Of a DNA stretch of 26,430 nt, positions 7,244-14,607 are shown piece after piece. Origin of the DNA: JADLEX01 sp964586775. Its GTDB lineage: Bacteria > Lernaellota > Lernaellaia > JACKCT01. Under the pieces are notes generated by a model. The model was not told the origin of the DNA. It saw nothing but the letters and a program-made list of their open reading frames with translations, and did no database searches. Numbering within the stretch: position 1 is the stretch's first letter; each line of letters starts with the position of its first letter. The position numbers and the translations under genes were made by a program. Where the stretch lies: positions 1 to 26,430 of the forward strand of contig CAZPJD010000176.1 of assembly GCA_964586775.1 (NCBI GenBank), read 5' to 3'.

Positions 7244-7943
7244 TCGTGCGCCCAACATCGGTCCTTCGCCGGACGACGTGAATGCCACCGCGACGATGGC
7301 CGGTATCGGGATGAACTTTGCGGCCCAGCCCGATGGTGATGCCGATATCGAAGCCACTCTCGTGCGAGCGTCGGTACTCGGGATGCATGATGGCGACTAC
7401 CGAGTTCTCGGCATTCTTACGACCTGGTTTCGCGTCCATATCGCCCGCGTCAACGCGGATCGGCTGATCCGCGCCCTGTCCGTGCATGCATCCGATCGCG
7501 TGAGCGCCTACTGGGCCGCCGTCGCCCATTGGCATGAGAAGGACCGGCGATTCCATCGCATGGCGACGGCATACAAAGGATCACGGATCGACCTATTGCC
7601 GGTGGGAACCGAATTTCAGATTCGTCGGCGAGGTGAGGACGAGCGTTTCCGGGAGTCCGTGCTTCGGGTTCCGGCGGGTGCGTTGCGAGACCGGGAATCC
7701 GATGTCCTGTCGCCGGCCGCCCTCATTCGCCTTCACGCCGGTTATCGCAACCGGGTGCTGATGGGTCCCACTTGGAGGGCGGACGTTTGGACGGCTCTGG
7801 AGCGCGAACCCGATCTTCGCGTCGCGGATGTCGCGCGACGGGTGGGCTGCTCGTTCGCGACGGCATGGCAGGTGGCACACGATTTCGCTCTGCTGCGCAA
7901 GAGCGGACCCGGTCGACGATCGCGACAGACGAAATGGCGTTGA
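7233..7943 (+). CDS. Helix-turn-helix protein paired with the nucleotidyltransferase, candidate antitoxin/repressor
   Basis: 236 residues starting inside the last codons of the previous gene. The N-terminal part (about 38-115) is predicted mostly helical (segments LVRASVLGM, YRVLGILTTWF, VSAYWAAVAHWHEK) and I do not recognise it. The middle part is rich in Arg and Asp. Residues 194-221 form a canonical helix-turn-helix (DLRVADVARRVGCSFATAWQ, then VAHDF), followed by a basic tail. Gene order is nucleotidyltransferase first, HTH protein second, the reverse of AbiEi-AbiEii. It likely binds the palindrome at 6669-6687. Its stop codon lies 16 bases from the convergent stop of the coiled-coil glycosyltransferase. 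Confidence 0.75.
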   Translation: MGFSRAPNIGPSPDDVNATATMAGIGMNFAAQPDGDADIEATLVRASVLGMHDGDYRVLGILTTWFRVHIARVNADRLIRALSVHASDRVSAYWAAVAHWHEKDRRFHRMATAYKGSRIDLLPVGTEFQIRRRGEDERFRESVLRVPAGALRDRESDVLSPAALIRLHAGYRNRVLMGPTWRADVWTALEREPDLRVADVARRVGCSFATAWQVAHDFALLRKSGPGRRSRQTKWR

Positions 7944-7949
7944 CGAACT

Positions 7950-7979
7950 CGCCCGAACGTCACCTTGGGCGCGGGCCGG
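7950..7979. repeat. Right copy of direct repeat flanking the two-gene cassette
   Basis: This copy contains the real stop codon and last codons (Gly-Pro-Arg-Pro-Arg-stop on the minus strand) of the coiled-coil glycosyltransferase and matches 6579-6608 at 26 of 30 bases. The match stops abruptly at 7980, as expected if only the gene end was duplicated. Confidence 0.9.
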
Positions 7980-10900
7980 CCTCGAGCTTCTTCATCCCCG
8001 GAAAAATCTGCACGCCGCGGCGCTTCTGCCACGATTCCATGTAAAGGTTCGTCAGCAGATTGACGACCCACAGCGCGGCGAGCTTGGGCAGGCGCACGAG
8101 GAATTTCTCCATGCGATAACGGCGTTTCGTCGACGCCTTGAGCGCCTCGTTCGCGCGCATGTCGGTCAGAATCCGCTCGGCGAGCGTGTTGCGGTGTCGC
8201 AGCGTGGTCAGCTCTCCCGCGAGATCGGTCGCGTGCCGCGTGGTCTTTGCGAGGTCTTCCTGCGTGAGCCGGAACTGGGCGACGGTGGCGTTCAGGTCGT
8301 TTGCCGTGCGACGCAGATCGCCCTGCGTCTGGCCGAGCTCGCGTTCGAGCTGCGAAATGACGCCCGCCTGTTCACCCATGCGTCCTTCGAGTTGCTCGAA
8401 GCGCTCGCGCGCCACCAGCACGTCGTGTTCGCGGTCGGTGATGATGCGGTCGAGTTCCTGAAAACGCGCCTCGAAATCTTTGAGTAGCTGATCGAGCCGC
8501 CCTTGATACTCGCGGATGCGCTCGTCCGCGGCCTCGAGTTCCTTGAGCTTGTGGTTGTACGCGTTGACGGCCTCGTCCTTGGCCGCGATCTCCACGTCGA
8601 GCCGCCCCGAGACGTCGGCGAACGCGCGCTCGTGCTCGGCGGTCGATTCGTCGATGCGCTCGGCGAGCCCTTCGCGTAGCGTCTTTTCGGCGTCGAGTCG
8701 GTCTTCGTATTCCTTGCGAACGGCCTCGTGCGCAAGCGTGCCGTCTTCGAGCCGTGTCTTGAGTTCGGCGATCGCCTCGTCATGCGCGACGAGTTCCTTC
8801 TGCGCGCGCTCGAGTTCTTGGCGCAGCTTGCCCTCGGTCTCGGCCAGGTCCTTCGCGCGGCGGTCGCCCGCGAGCGCCTCGTCCTGCGCGTCCTTGAGCA
8901 TGCGCGTGATGCGCTCTTCGGTCGTCTTCGCCTCGCGAAGTCGTTCGTCGTAACTTTCGGCGAGACGCACCCGCTCGACGTCCATCTCCTTGATGCGGTT
9001 TTCCAGCAACTCGCGGGCGATCTCGAATCGCTCCCGCGACGACTCCAGGTGCCGCTCGCGACGCGCGAGTTCCTCCTGCGCGTGCTTCGCGGCGTCGCGT
9101 CGCTCGTCCTCGTGGCGCGCAATGATCGCCTTGATCTCGTCGTCGTGGCGACGCGCGGCCTCTTGCGACTCCAGGTTGAGCCGCTTGATCTCCAGTTGCA
9201 GCTCGGCGCGCGCGTCGTCGATCTTCTTTCGCAGCGCGTCGATCTCGGCGTCCCGGCGTTCGATCTCGCGCGCCGATTGCCGTCCGGCCTCGACCGCCTG
9301 ATCCTCGTAGCGGCGCGAGAGCGCCTTGATCTCGTCGGCGTGCTCGCGTGTCAGCGTCTCGCGGTCAAGGTTCACACGACGCAGTTCTTCCTCGATCTGC
9401 GCCGCCCGCCGCTCGTATCGCTCGACCTCCAGCCGGTGCCGCTCCTGCGTGTCGCGGATCTCGTCGCGTTGCGCCGTGCGCAACTCGGCGATTTCGCGCT
9501 CGTAGCGGTCGGTCAGATCGCGGCGCAGGGTATCGGCGGTCTCGACGCTCTTGCGCGCCAGATCCTTCACCTCGTCCTGCAGCCCGCGGATCTCGCGTCG
9601 CGCCTCCTCGAAGCGCGTCTCGTGCTTCTCGGATTGCTCGCGCAGGCGGTCCTGATACTGGTCTTCTTTTTGGCGCAGGTCGCGCACCAGAGCGTCGTAG
9701 CGCTGCTCTTTTTCGGCCAGCAGCTTCTGGTGCTCGACGGCCGCATCGCGCATCGACTCGTTGACGCGGGTCACGGCCTCGCGCGACTCGGACACGTACC
9801 GCGCCGCGTCCTGCCGGTAGTAATCGCGGATGTCCGAAACGAGCGTCGACGTGCGGGCGCGCCGCTCGGGGTGCTCGATCCACCTCGCGAGTTCGGTGGT
9901 CGCGCGCTTGTGGTCGAATCGTTCGGCGGCGAGGCGCTTCGCCCCCTCGCTCTTGCGCCGGACGGCGTCGTCCGACGTCAGCGCCTCGCGCACCGCCGAC
10001 GCGATCGCCGCTTCGTCGTCGTGCGCCACCACCCAACCCGCGTCAAAGCGTGCCACGTCGTCGGCCAGCTCCATCGTCTCGGCGGTGATGACCGGCAGGC
10101 CGGCCCACAGGTATTCGACCGTTCGCGTCGAGTAGGCGAGCTCGCGCTCGGGGTTGGGGCGGTAGATGTCGAGCGCCGCGCGGGCCTTGGCGTAACGCTC
10201 CAGCAGCGCCTCGCGCGCGACGAGCCCGTGAAAGCGCGCCGCGCCGGACGATTTCAATCGCGTTTCGTAGTCGTTGAAGACCCCGCGGTTGATCTCGTAG
10301 AGGGGGTGCGAGGACGAGAGCTTCGGCGCGCCGACATACAGATCGATGCGCGCGTCGGCGATTCCTTCCGCCTCGCGCGCGGCGATTTCGAGCGCCGGGA
10401 AGGGATCGATCCACGGCCACGTGCTGCCCGCGAAGACGAGGGCGTGCTCGGGATTCTTCGCCCGCTTCGGAGCGCGCGCATCCATCGAGAGCGTCGCGCG
10501 CACAATGGGCGGCGCCTTCGGATCCGCGCCCGAAAACAGGAACCACGACAAAAAGTAGTGCTTTTGCGCCTTGCCCGGCACGCACAGCAGATCGGCCCGC
10601 GCGAGGGCGTCGATCTTGGTCAGGGCGTCGGATCGGAAATTGCCCTTTTCCTTGAAGGCATTCTCGAGCGAGAGCGGGCCATGAAGATCGACGACGAGCG
10701 GAATCTCGCTGTCGGGAAGATAGCTCGCAAGCCCCCATTGCTCGACGATGATCGCATCGGGCATGGCGTCGAAGACGGTCTTGGGCAATTCCTCGGGCAC
10801 GTGGGCGTGCCGCGTGACCGAATCGGGATCGCCCTCGCGCATGGCGTCGCGTGGGATCGACACGACCACGTCATGGCCCCACGCACGAAGTCCCTCGGCC

Positions 10901-10989
10901 AGCCCATGGACACGCAGCGCCCCGCCGCTGACCGGCTCGGACGGGCGCAACAGGTCTTCGCTTGTAACGATCAGAACGCGTCGCTTCAT
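7960..10989 (-). CDS. GT4-like glycosyltransferase with giant coiled coil and C-terminal membrane anchor
   Basis: 1009 residues. Residues 1-375 look like a GT-B glycosyltransferase: an N-terminal Rossmann start (RRVLIVTSEDLL), a Gly-Gly acceptor loop (SGGALRVHGLAEGL), and a C-terminal lobe with ARFHGLVARE, YRPNPERELAYSTRTVEYLW, AGLPVITAE and the ERFDHKRAT tail typical of family 4. From about 385 to 950 the sequence is almost continuous heptad-rich Glu/Arg/Lys coiled coil (roughly 565 residues, about 84 nm if one uninterrupted helix). Residues 963-985 are hydrophobic/aromatic (PKLAALWVVNLLTNLYM) flanked by basic residues, suggesting a membrane anchor. The layout suggests a catalytic head held away from the membrane. 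ATG 10989 gives a natural glycosyltransferase N-terminus although no strong ribosome site is visible. Acceptor and donor unknown. Confidence 0.85.
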   Translation of the reverse strand: MKRRVLIVTSEDLLRPSEPVSGGALRVHGLAEGLRAWGHDVVVSIPRDAMREGDPDSVTRHAHVPEELPKTVFDAMPDAIIVEQWGLASYLPDSEIPLVVDLHGPLSLENAFKEKGNFRSDALTKIDALARADLLCVPGKAQKHYFLSWFLFSGADPKAPPIVRATLSMDARAPKRAKNPEHALVFAGSTWPWIDPFPALEIAAREAEGIADARIDLYVGAPKLSSSHPLYEINRGVFNDYETRLKSSGAARFHGLVAREALLERYAKARAALDIYRPNPERELAYSTRTVEYLWAGLPVITAETMELADDVARFDAGWVVAHDDEAAIASAVREALTSDDAVRRKSEGAKRLAAERFDHKRATTELARWIEHPERRARTSTLVSDIRDYYRQDAARYVSESREAVTRVNESMRDAAVEHQKLLAEKEQRYDALVRDLRQKEDQYQDRLREQSEKHETRFEEARREIRGLQDEVKDLARKSVETADTLRRDLTDRYEREIAELRTAQRDEIRDTQERHRLEVERYERRAAQIEEELRRVNLDRETLTREHADEIKALSRRYEDQAVEAGRQSAREIERRDAEIDALRKKIDDARAELQLEIKRLNLESQEAARRHDDEIKAIIARHEDERRDAAKHAQEELARRERHLESSRERFEIARELLENRIKEMDVERVRLAESYDERLREAKTTEERITRMLKDAQDEALAGDRRAKDLAETEGKLRQELERAQKELVAHDEAIAELKTRLEDGTLAHEAVRKEYEDRLDAEKTLREGLAERIDESTAEHERAFADVSGRLDVEIAAKDEAVNAYNHKLKELEAADERIREYQGRLDQLLKDFEARFQELDRIITDREHDVLVARERFEQLEGRMGEQAGVISQLERELGQTQGDLRRTANDLNATVAQFRLTQEDLAKTTRHATDLAGELTTLRHRNTLAERILTDMRANEALKASTKRRYRMEKFLVRLPKLAALWVVNLLTNLYMESWQKRRGVQIFPGMKKLEAGPRPR

Positions 10990-11083
10990 GGTCGAAACAT
11001 CTTAAGGAAAGGCAGCGCGTTTGGACAGTGGAGTCTCGGGGAAGCCGCCGGACGAACCGCGTAATTGTGGGAACGCTTCCGTC

Positions 11084-11689
11084 CTACTCGACCGCGCCCT
11101 CGTCCGCGCCGCCGTCATCGGTCGTGCCAAAGTCGTCGGGCTGCGGCTCTTCGTGCGGAATCTCAACCTCGGGCAACGGCGGCTCGTCCTCGATCGTCGG
11201 CTCGACCGCGGCGCCGTCGTTCTCGCCATCCTGCGCCTGCTCGCGCTGGGCGCGGCGCTTCGCCAAGATGTCCTGACGCTTTTTCAGGCGCGTCGAGCCG
11301 GCATCCGTCTTGAGGTTCGGGCGGATCGCCTTATCGCCACCAATGGGCCGATTCGCGCGCGGACGTAGCACCTTGGATTTATCGGCGCGCGAGCCGCCCG
11401 GCCTGCCGACGGCCTTGGCCGCGCCGCTCTCGTCACCCTTGTTGGTGAGTCGGCTGAAGAATCCGCCGCCATCGCCCTCGTCCGCGGCATCGTCGTCGCC
11501 CTCGGCGTTGTCGGCCTTGGCCTGCAGGCGGTTGCGCACGTTGCCCGCGTCGGGCGCGGCGTCGAAGACGGTCCGATCAATGATCGGCCGCGTCAGCCCC
11601 GCCACCGAGGGTGGGGGCGTGCGAAAGAACACCGCCGGAAAAATCACGACGGCCGACACCAGGGCGATCAGGGCGAGTTTTGTCTTCAT
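11084..11689 (-). CDS. Exported low-complexity protein of unknown function
   Basis: 201 residues. The first 20 form a hydrophobic signal or anchor (Lys at 2 and 4, then LALIALVSAVVIFPAVFF). The remainder is predicted largely disordered: an acidic patch (EGDDDAADEGDGG), an Arg/Lys/Pro-rich middle, a short basic helix (LKKRQDILAKRRAQREQ), and an acidic Pro-rich C-terminus. No known domain is visible. GAGG lies 8 bases before the ATG. It sits between the coiled-coil glycosyltransferase and a membrane protein on the same strand, so a role in the same envelope process is possible but unproven. Confidence 0.65.
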   Translation of the reverse strand: MKTKLALIALVSAVVIFPAVFFRTPPPSVAGLTRPIIDRTVFDAAPDAGNVRNRLQAKADNAEGDDDAADEGDGGGFFSRLTNKGDESGAAKAVGRPGGSRADKSKVLRPRANRPIGGDKAIRPNLKTDAGSTRLKKRQDILAKRRAQREQAQDGENDGAAVEPTIEDEPPLPEVEIPHEEPQPDDFGTTDDGGADEGAVE

Positions 11690-11834
11690 CGGCGCCTCGA
11701 AATCGACGGGATGCTACGTTCGACCCGCCGCCCGGTCAAGCAAGCGAGGGCTTATTTACGGAACGCACCCGCCCGCGTCCACGATTCGCGGACACGGGTT
11801 TGGACACGTGCGGCGCGAAAAAGTTCGTGCGTAT

Positions 11835-12911
11835 TCAGTTGTTCACGTCGAAACGCCAATCGCGGTTCAGGCGATAGAACACGCGGCGCAGCGCGAATTC
11901 GAGCAGCATCCCGAACGCGACGCCGATGACCGCGCCGACGAGCGCGGTCATGACGAGGACCGTGAGCGACGTGTCGGGCATCGCCTGCAGGCGGTAGTAC
12001 ATCGCGAACGAGAACGACGCCGACGCGCATACGCCGAAGACGCTGTACTCGCGCGCCTCGCGGATCAGGAAGTCGACGAAGGTGAGGGCGATGGTGGCAA
12101 GCAGACCGAGGATCGCGACGGGGATATGCCAAAGCGATGGAGGGAAGACCTCGATGCGCAGGTGGTTCGACAGCTCGGGGTCCAGGTTCTTCAGCTCAAA
12201 GGCATGGGGGCCGTCATCGCGCACGCGCACGTCGAACAGCTTGCGCGTGTTCTCCGATGCGACGATGTTCGAGCCCTTCTTCGCCACGCGCTGACGCTTG
12301 GCGCTCGCCTGAAAGTGACCGCTCAGGGTCTCGGTGCGTCCACCCGTGCCGGCGGCGGTGAGGGCGAGAACGAAATTCCCCTTGTGCGTATAGGTCTGCT
12401 TCTTCGGCGTGGGTGTCGGCGCGCCGGGTACCGCCGGCGTGGCGGTGGGCGTCGGTGTTGCGGAATCTTCTTTCGTGTCGATCTGGGGGAAAGAGCCGTG
12501 CACGTACACCCGGTACGACCCGGAGGGCAGATCGAACGACACGGTACGCGCCTCGCGCGTGAGTACGTGGTCGAAGACGGGCGCGGGATAGACGATGCCC
12601 GTGTACACGATGAACGCCGAGCCGATCACCCAAACGGGGATCGCGACGAACGCGATCTTTTTCACGATCGCGTGACGGAACTTGAAATGGACCTGATAGA
12701 CCGCGGCCGCGGCGAGTGCGGCGATCGTCGAAAAAGCGAAGATGAGCTTGCTGACCGTTTCGGGCACCAGCGAAAATCCCGCGAGCACGGCCACGACCAA
12801 GCACGCGACGGCATATGCGATGATGATCGGCGCGGGGTTCGGTGCCTTGGATTGGTGGACGGCCGGACGGCGCTTGGGCTTGTAAACCGGATAGGGCGGC
12901 GACTTCGCCAT
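11835..12911 (-). CDS. Polytopic membrane protein with extracytoplasmic domain, unknown function
   Basis: 358 residues. After a basic Pro/Tyr-rich cytoplasmic N-terminus come three hydrophobic segments (about 27-50, 54-75 and 83-107). An extracytoplasmic beta-rich domain (about 110-268) contains a Thr/Pro linker (TPTPTATPAVPGAPTPTP). Three further hydrophobic segments (about 270-290, 294-312 and 314-340) precede a short basic tail. AGGAG lies about 9 bases upstream of the ATG. I do not recognise the family. It is the first gene of the minus-strand group 12911-7960 and is divergent from the radical SAM gene at 13155. Confidence 0.7.
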   Translation of the reverse strand: MAKSPPYPVYKPKRRPAVHQSKAPNPAPIIIAYAVACLVVAVLAGFSLVPETVSKLIFAFSTIAALAAAAVYQVHFKFRHAIVKKIAFVAIPVWVIGSAFIVYTGIVYPAPVFDHVLTREARTVSFDLPSGSYRVYVHGSFPQIDTKEDSATPTPTATPAVPGAPTPTPKKQTYTHKGNFVLALTAAGTGGRTETLSGHFQASAKRQRVAKKGSNIVASENTRKLFDVRVRDDGPHAFELKNLDPELSNHLRIEVFPPSLWHIPVAILGLLATIALTFVDFLIREAREYSVFGVCASASFSFAMYYRLQAMPDTSLTVLVMTALVGAVIGVAFGMLLEFALRRVFYRLNRDWRFDVNN

Positions 12912-13116
12912 GACGACGCGCTCCTGAGATTCACGGGGAAACTCGCGGCGACCCGCCGCGAAAGCGGGCGGATACTAACAGAATTTTTTTCGCAGCGGAA
13001 AGGGATGGGGGGTGGGCGGGGCTATCCGGATTCCCGCGCCAAACGCCTCCAGAAAACGCAGGGTGCAAGCATCCACTCCGCGCGCGTCCGCACGGCCACG
13101 AAATCGTCGAATCTCG

Positions 13117-13145
13117 TTGGAGATCACGCGGCCATCGTGTAAAAT
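13117..13145 (+). promoter_or_regulatory. Candidate promoter giving a near-leaderless radical SAM mRNA
   Basis: TTGGAG (13117-13122) and TAAAAT (13140-13145) are separated by exactly 17 bases. The -10 hexamer ends 9 bases before the ATG at 13155, so the transcript would start almost at the start codon. No Shine-Dalgarno sequence lies in between, which fits leaderless translation. The -35 match is only partial. Confidence 0.4.
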
Positions 13146-13154
13146 GCTTCGCGA

Positions 13155-14597
13155 ATGAACGCCACCGCATCCGATTTCCGAGTCCTGCTGCTGCACGCGC
13201 CGTCTTACGAGGTGCTGGGCAACGTCGCGGGACGCCCGTGGCGCGGGCGAAGCACGGCGCACATCCTCGGGCTCGGATACCTGCGCGGGGCGGTATCGGA
13301 TCTCGCCGAGTGCGTCGTGCTCGATGTTTCGACGCGGCGCAATCCCGCGCTCGCAGTTGAGGAGCATCTTGCGGAACACCGCTACGACCTGATCGGCCTG
13401 TCGGCGATCGTCTTCAGTCTCGGCTGGGCGGGCGTTTTCGCCCGGATCGCGCGACGCACGCAGCCACAAGCGACCGTTGTCCTCGGCGGCGCGTCCACCA
13501 CGTTCCCGCTATCGCTGCTGTGGGATCGCGTCCCGGACGCGCACGGCATCGCGGTGGGCGAGGGTGAGCTTGCCCTGCGCAGCTTGGTGGAGGCGATGCG
13601 GGCGGGAGAGGCGCGCGAGAACCTACCCGGCATCGTATGGGCGGGATCGGGACATGATCGCCCACCTTCTCCGGCGCCGCAGCCGGAGATGGACGACCTG
13701 GAGTATCCATACGACGCGCTGGGGCGGACGGGGATCGACCTGCATCCGCCCTACGGCCTGTACTCGCCGACCGCGCCCTACGAAACCTCGCGCGGCTGCC
13801 CGTGGCCGTGTTCGTTTTGCACGATTCGGCGGGGTTATCGGAAGCGTTCGCCCGAGCGATGCGCCGACGAGTTGGCGACGCTGTGCGACGCGCGGGGCAT
13901 CCGCGAGATCTACTTCGTCGATCCCACGTTCACGCTCGACGCCGCGCGCACGCGCCGCCTGTGCGAGGCGATGATCGCGCGCCGCGCGAACCTGCGCTGG
14001 AGCTGCAAGACGCGCGTGGACTGCGTGGACGACGAAACGCTCGCGTTGATGAAACGCGCGGGGTGCTACCAGATCGCGCTCGGCGTGGAATCGGGCGACG
14101 AGGAAATCCTGCGCGCGACCGAGAAGGGATCGACGCCGCGCGACGTGGTGGACGCGGTTCGCAGGACGAACCGGCACGGCATCAAGTCGATCGCATACAT
14201 GATCGTCGGGCATCCGCTGGAGTCCGAGGCCACGCTCGCGCGTTCGCAGGCGATGCTGCGCGAGGCCAAGCCGACCTACGCGAGCGTCACGGGCTACGTG
14301 CCGATCGGGAGCGACGAGCCGGACTTCGCCGAGTATTGGCGCGCCGTGTTCGACGGAACGTTGCGCGATGCGCCGCGCTACCAAACCGTCGCGCGCTGGG
14401 TGCGAGATTTCTATTTGGAATTCTACCTACGTCCGCGCACCGTGTGGACGATTCTGAAATTTCTCGCCGCGCCGCGCGGAATCGAGCAGATCGTGCGCGC
14501 GGGATTCGACTTCGCGCGCAAGGTGCTCGCGTCGGGGCGAGGGATGAAATCCGCGACCGTGACCGCGCGGGAAACGGTGGTCGCGCCGGGAACGTGA
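13155..14597 (+). CDS. B12-binding-domain radical SAM protein (1)
   Basis: 480 residues. Residues 1-150 are a B12-binding-type Rossmann domain (LLLHAPSYE, YDLIGLSAIVFS, VVLGGASTTFP, GIAVGEGELAL). The Asp-x-His-x-x-Gly cobalamin ligand motif is absent (the matching place reads VVLDVSTRR). The radical SAM core follows with C215-P-W-P-C219-S-F-C222 and the later EIYFVDPTFTLD, GCYQIALGVESGDEEIL and MIVGHPLES segments typical of the BchE/HpnP-like class. It probably acts as a SAM-dependent methylase or cyclase on a lipid or natural product; the substrate cannot be inferred. It converges on the GT-C gene with a 10-base gap. Confidence 0.85.
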   Translation: MNATASDFRVLLLHAPSYEVLGNVAGRPWRGRSTAHILGLGYLRGAVSDLAECVVLDVSTRRNPALAVEEHLAEHRYDLIGLSAIVFSLGWAGVFARIARRTQPQATVVLGGASTTFPLSLLWDRVPDAHGIAVGEGELALRSLVEAMRAGEARENLPGIVWAGSGHDRPPSPAPQPEMDDLEYPYDALGRTGIDLHPPYGLYSPTAPYETSRGCPWPCSFCTIRRGYRKRSPERCADELATLCDARGIREIYFVDPTFTLDAARTRRLCEAMIARRANLRWSCKTRVDCVDDETLALMKRAGCYQIALGVESGDEEILRATEKGSTPRDVVDAVRRTNRHGIKSIAYMIVGHPLESEATLARSQAMLREAKPTYASVTGYVPIGSDEPDFAEYWRAVFDGTLRDAPRYQTVARWVRDFYLEFYLRPRTVWTILKFLAAPRGIEQIVRAGFDFARKVLASGRGMKSATVTARETVVAPGT

Positions 14598-14607
14598 CCC
14601 CAAGCGC

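Larger units (their letters stand above)
6587..7979. mobile_element. Putative inserted two-gene cassette bounded by 22-bp direct repeats
   Basis: The segment between the repeat copies contains only a hairpin, a palindromic operator-like site and two overlapping same-strand genes. Its left part is visibly poorer in GC than the surroundings (31 of 60 bases at 6721-6780). Removing one repeat copy plus the insert would leave the methyltransferase and coiled-coil glycosyltransferase genes convergent and intact, about 18 bases apart. No integrase or transposase is inside, so movement would need a factor in trans or homologous recombination between the repeats. Confidence 0.6.

Noticed and set aside
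6587..7979. Integron gene cassette with attC sites
   Set aside because: No integron integrase, no attC core GTTRRRY pairs in the right places, and the repeat is explained by the glycosyltransferase gene end.
8728..11064. A 778-residue plus-strand open frame
   Set aside because: It is antisense to the coiled-coil glycosyltransferase and has Arg/Leu-rich shadow composition caused by high GC.
11310..13142. A 610-residue plus-strand open frame
   Set aside because: It is antisense to two genes with signal or membrane segments and ribosome sites, and its composition is that of a GC-rich shadow frame.
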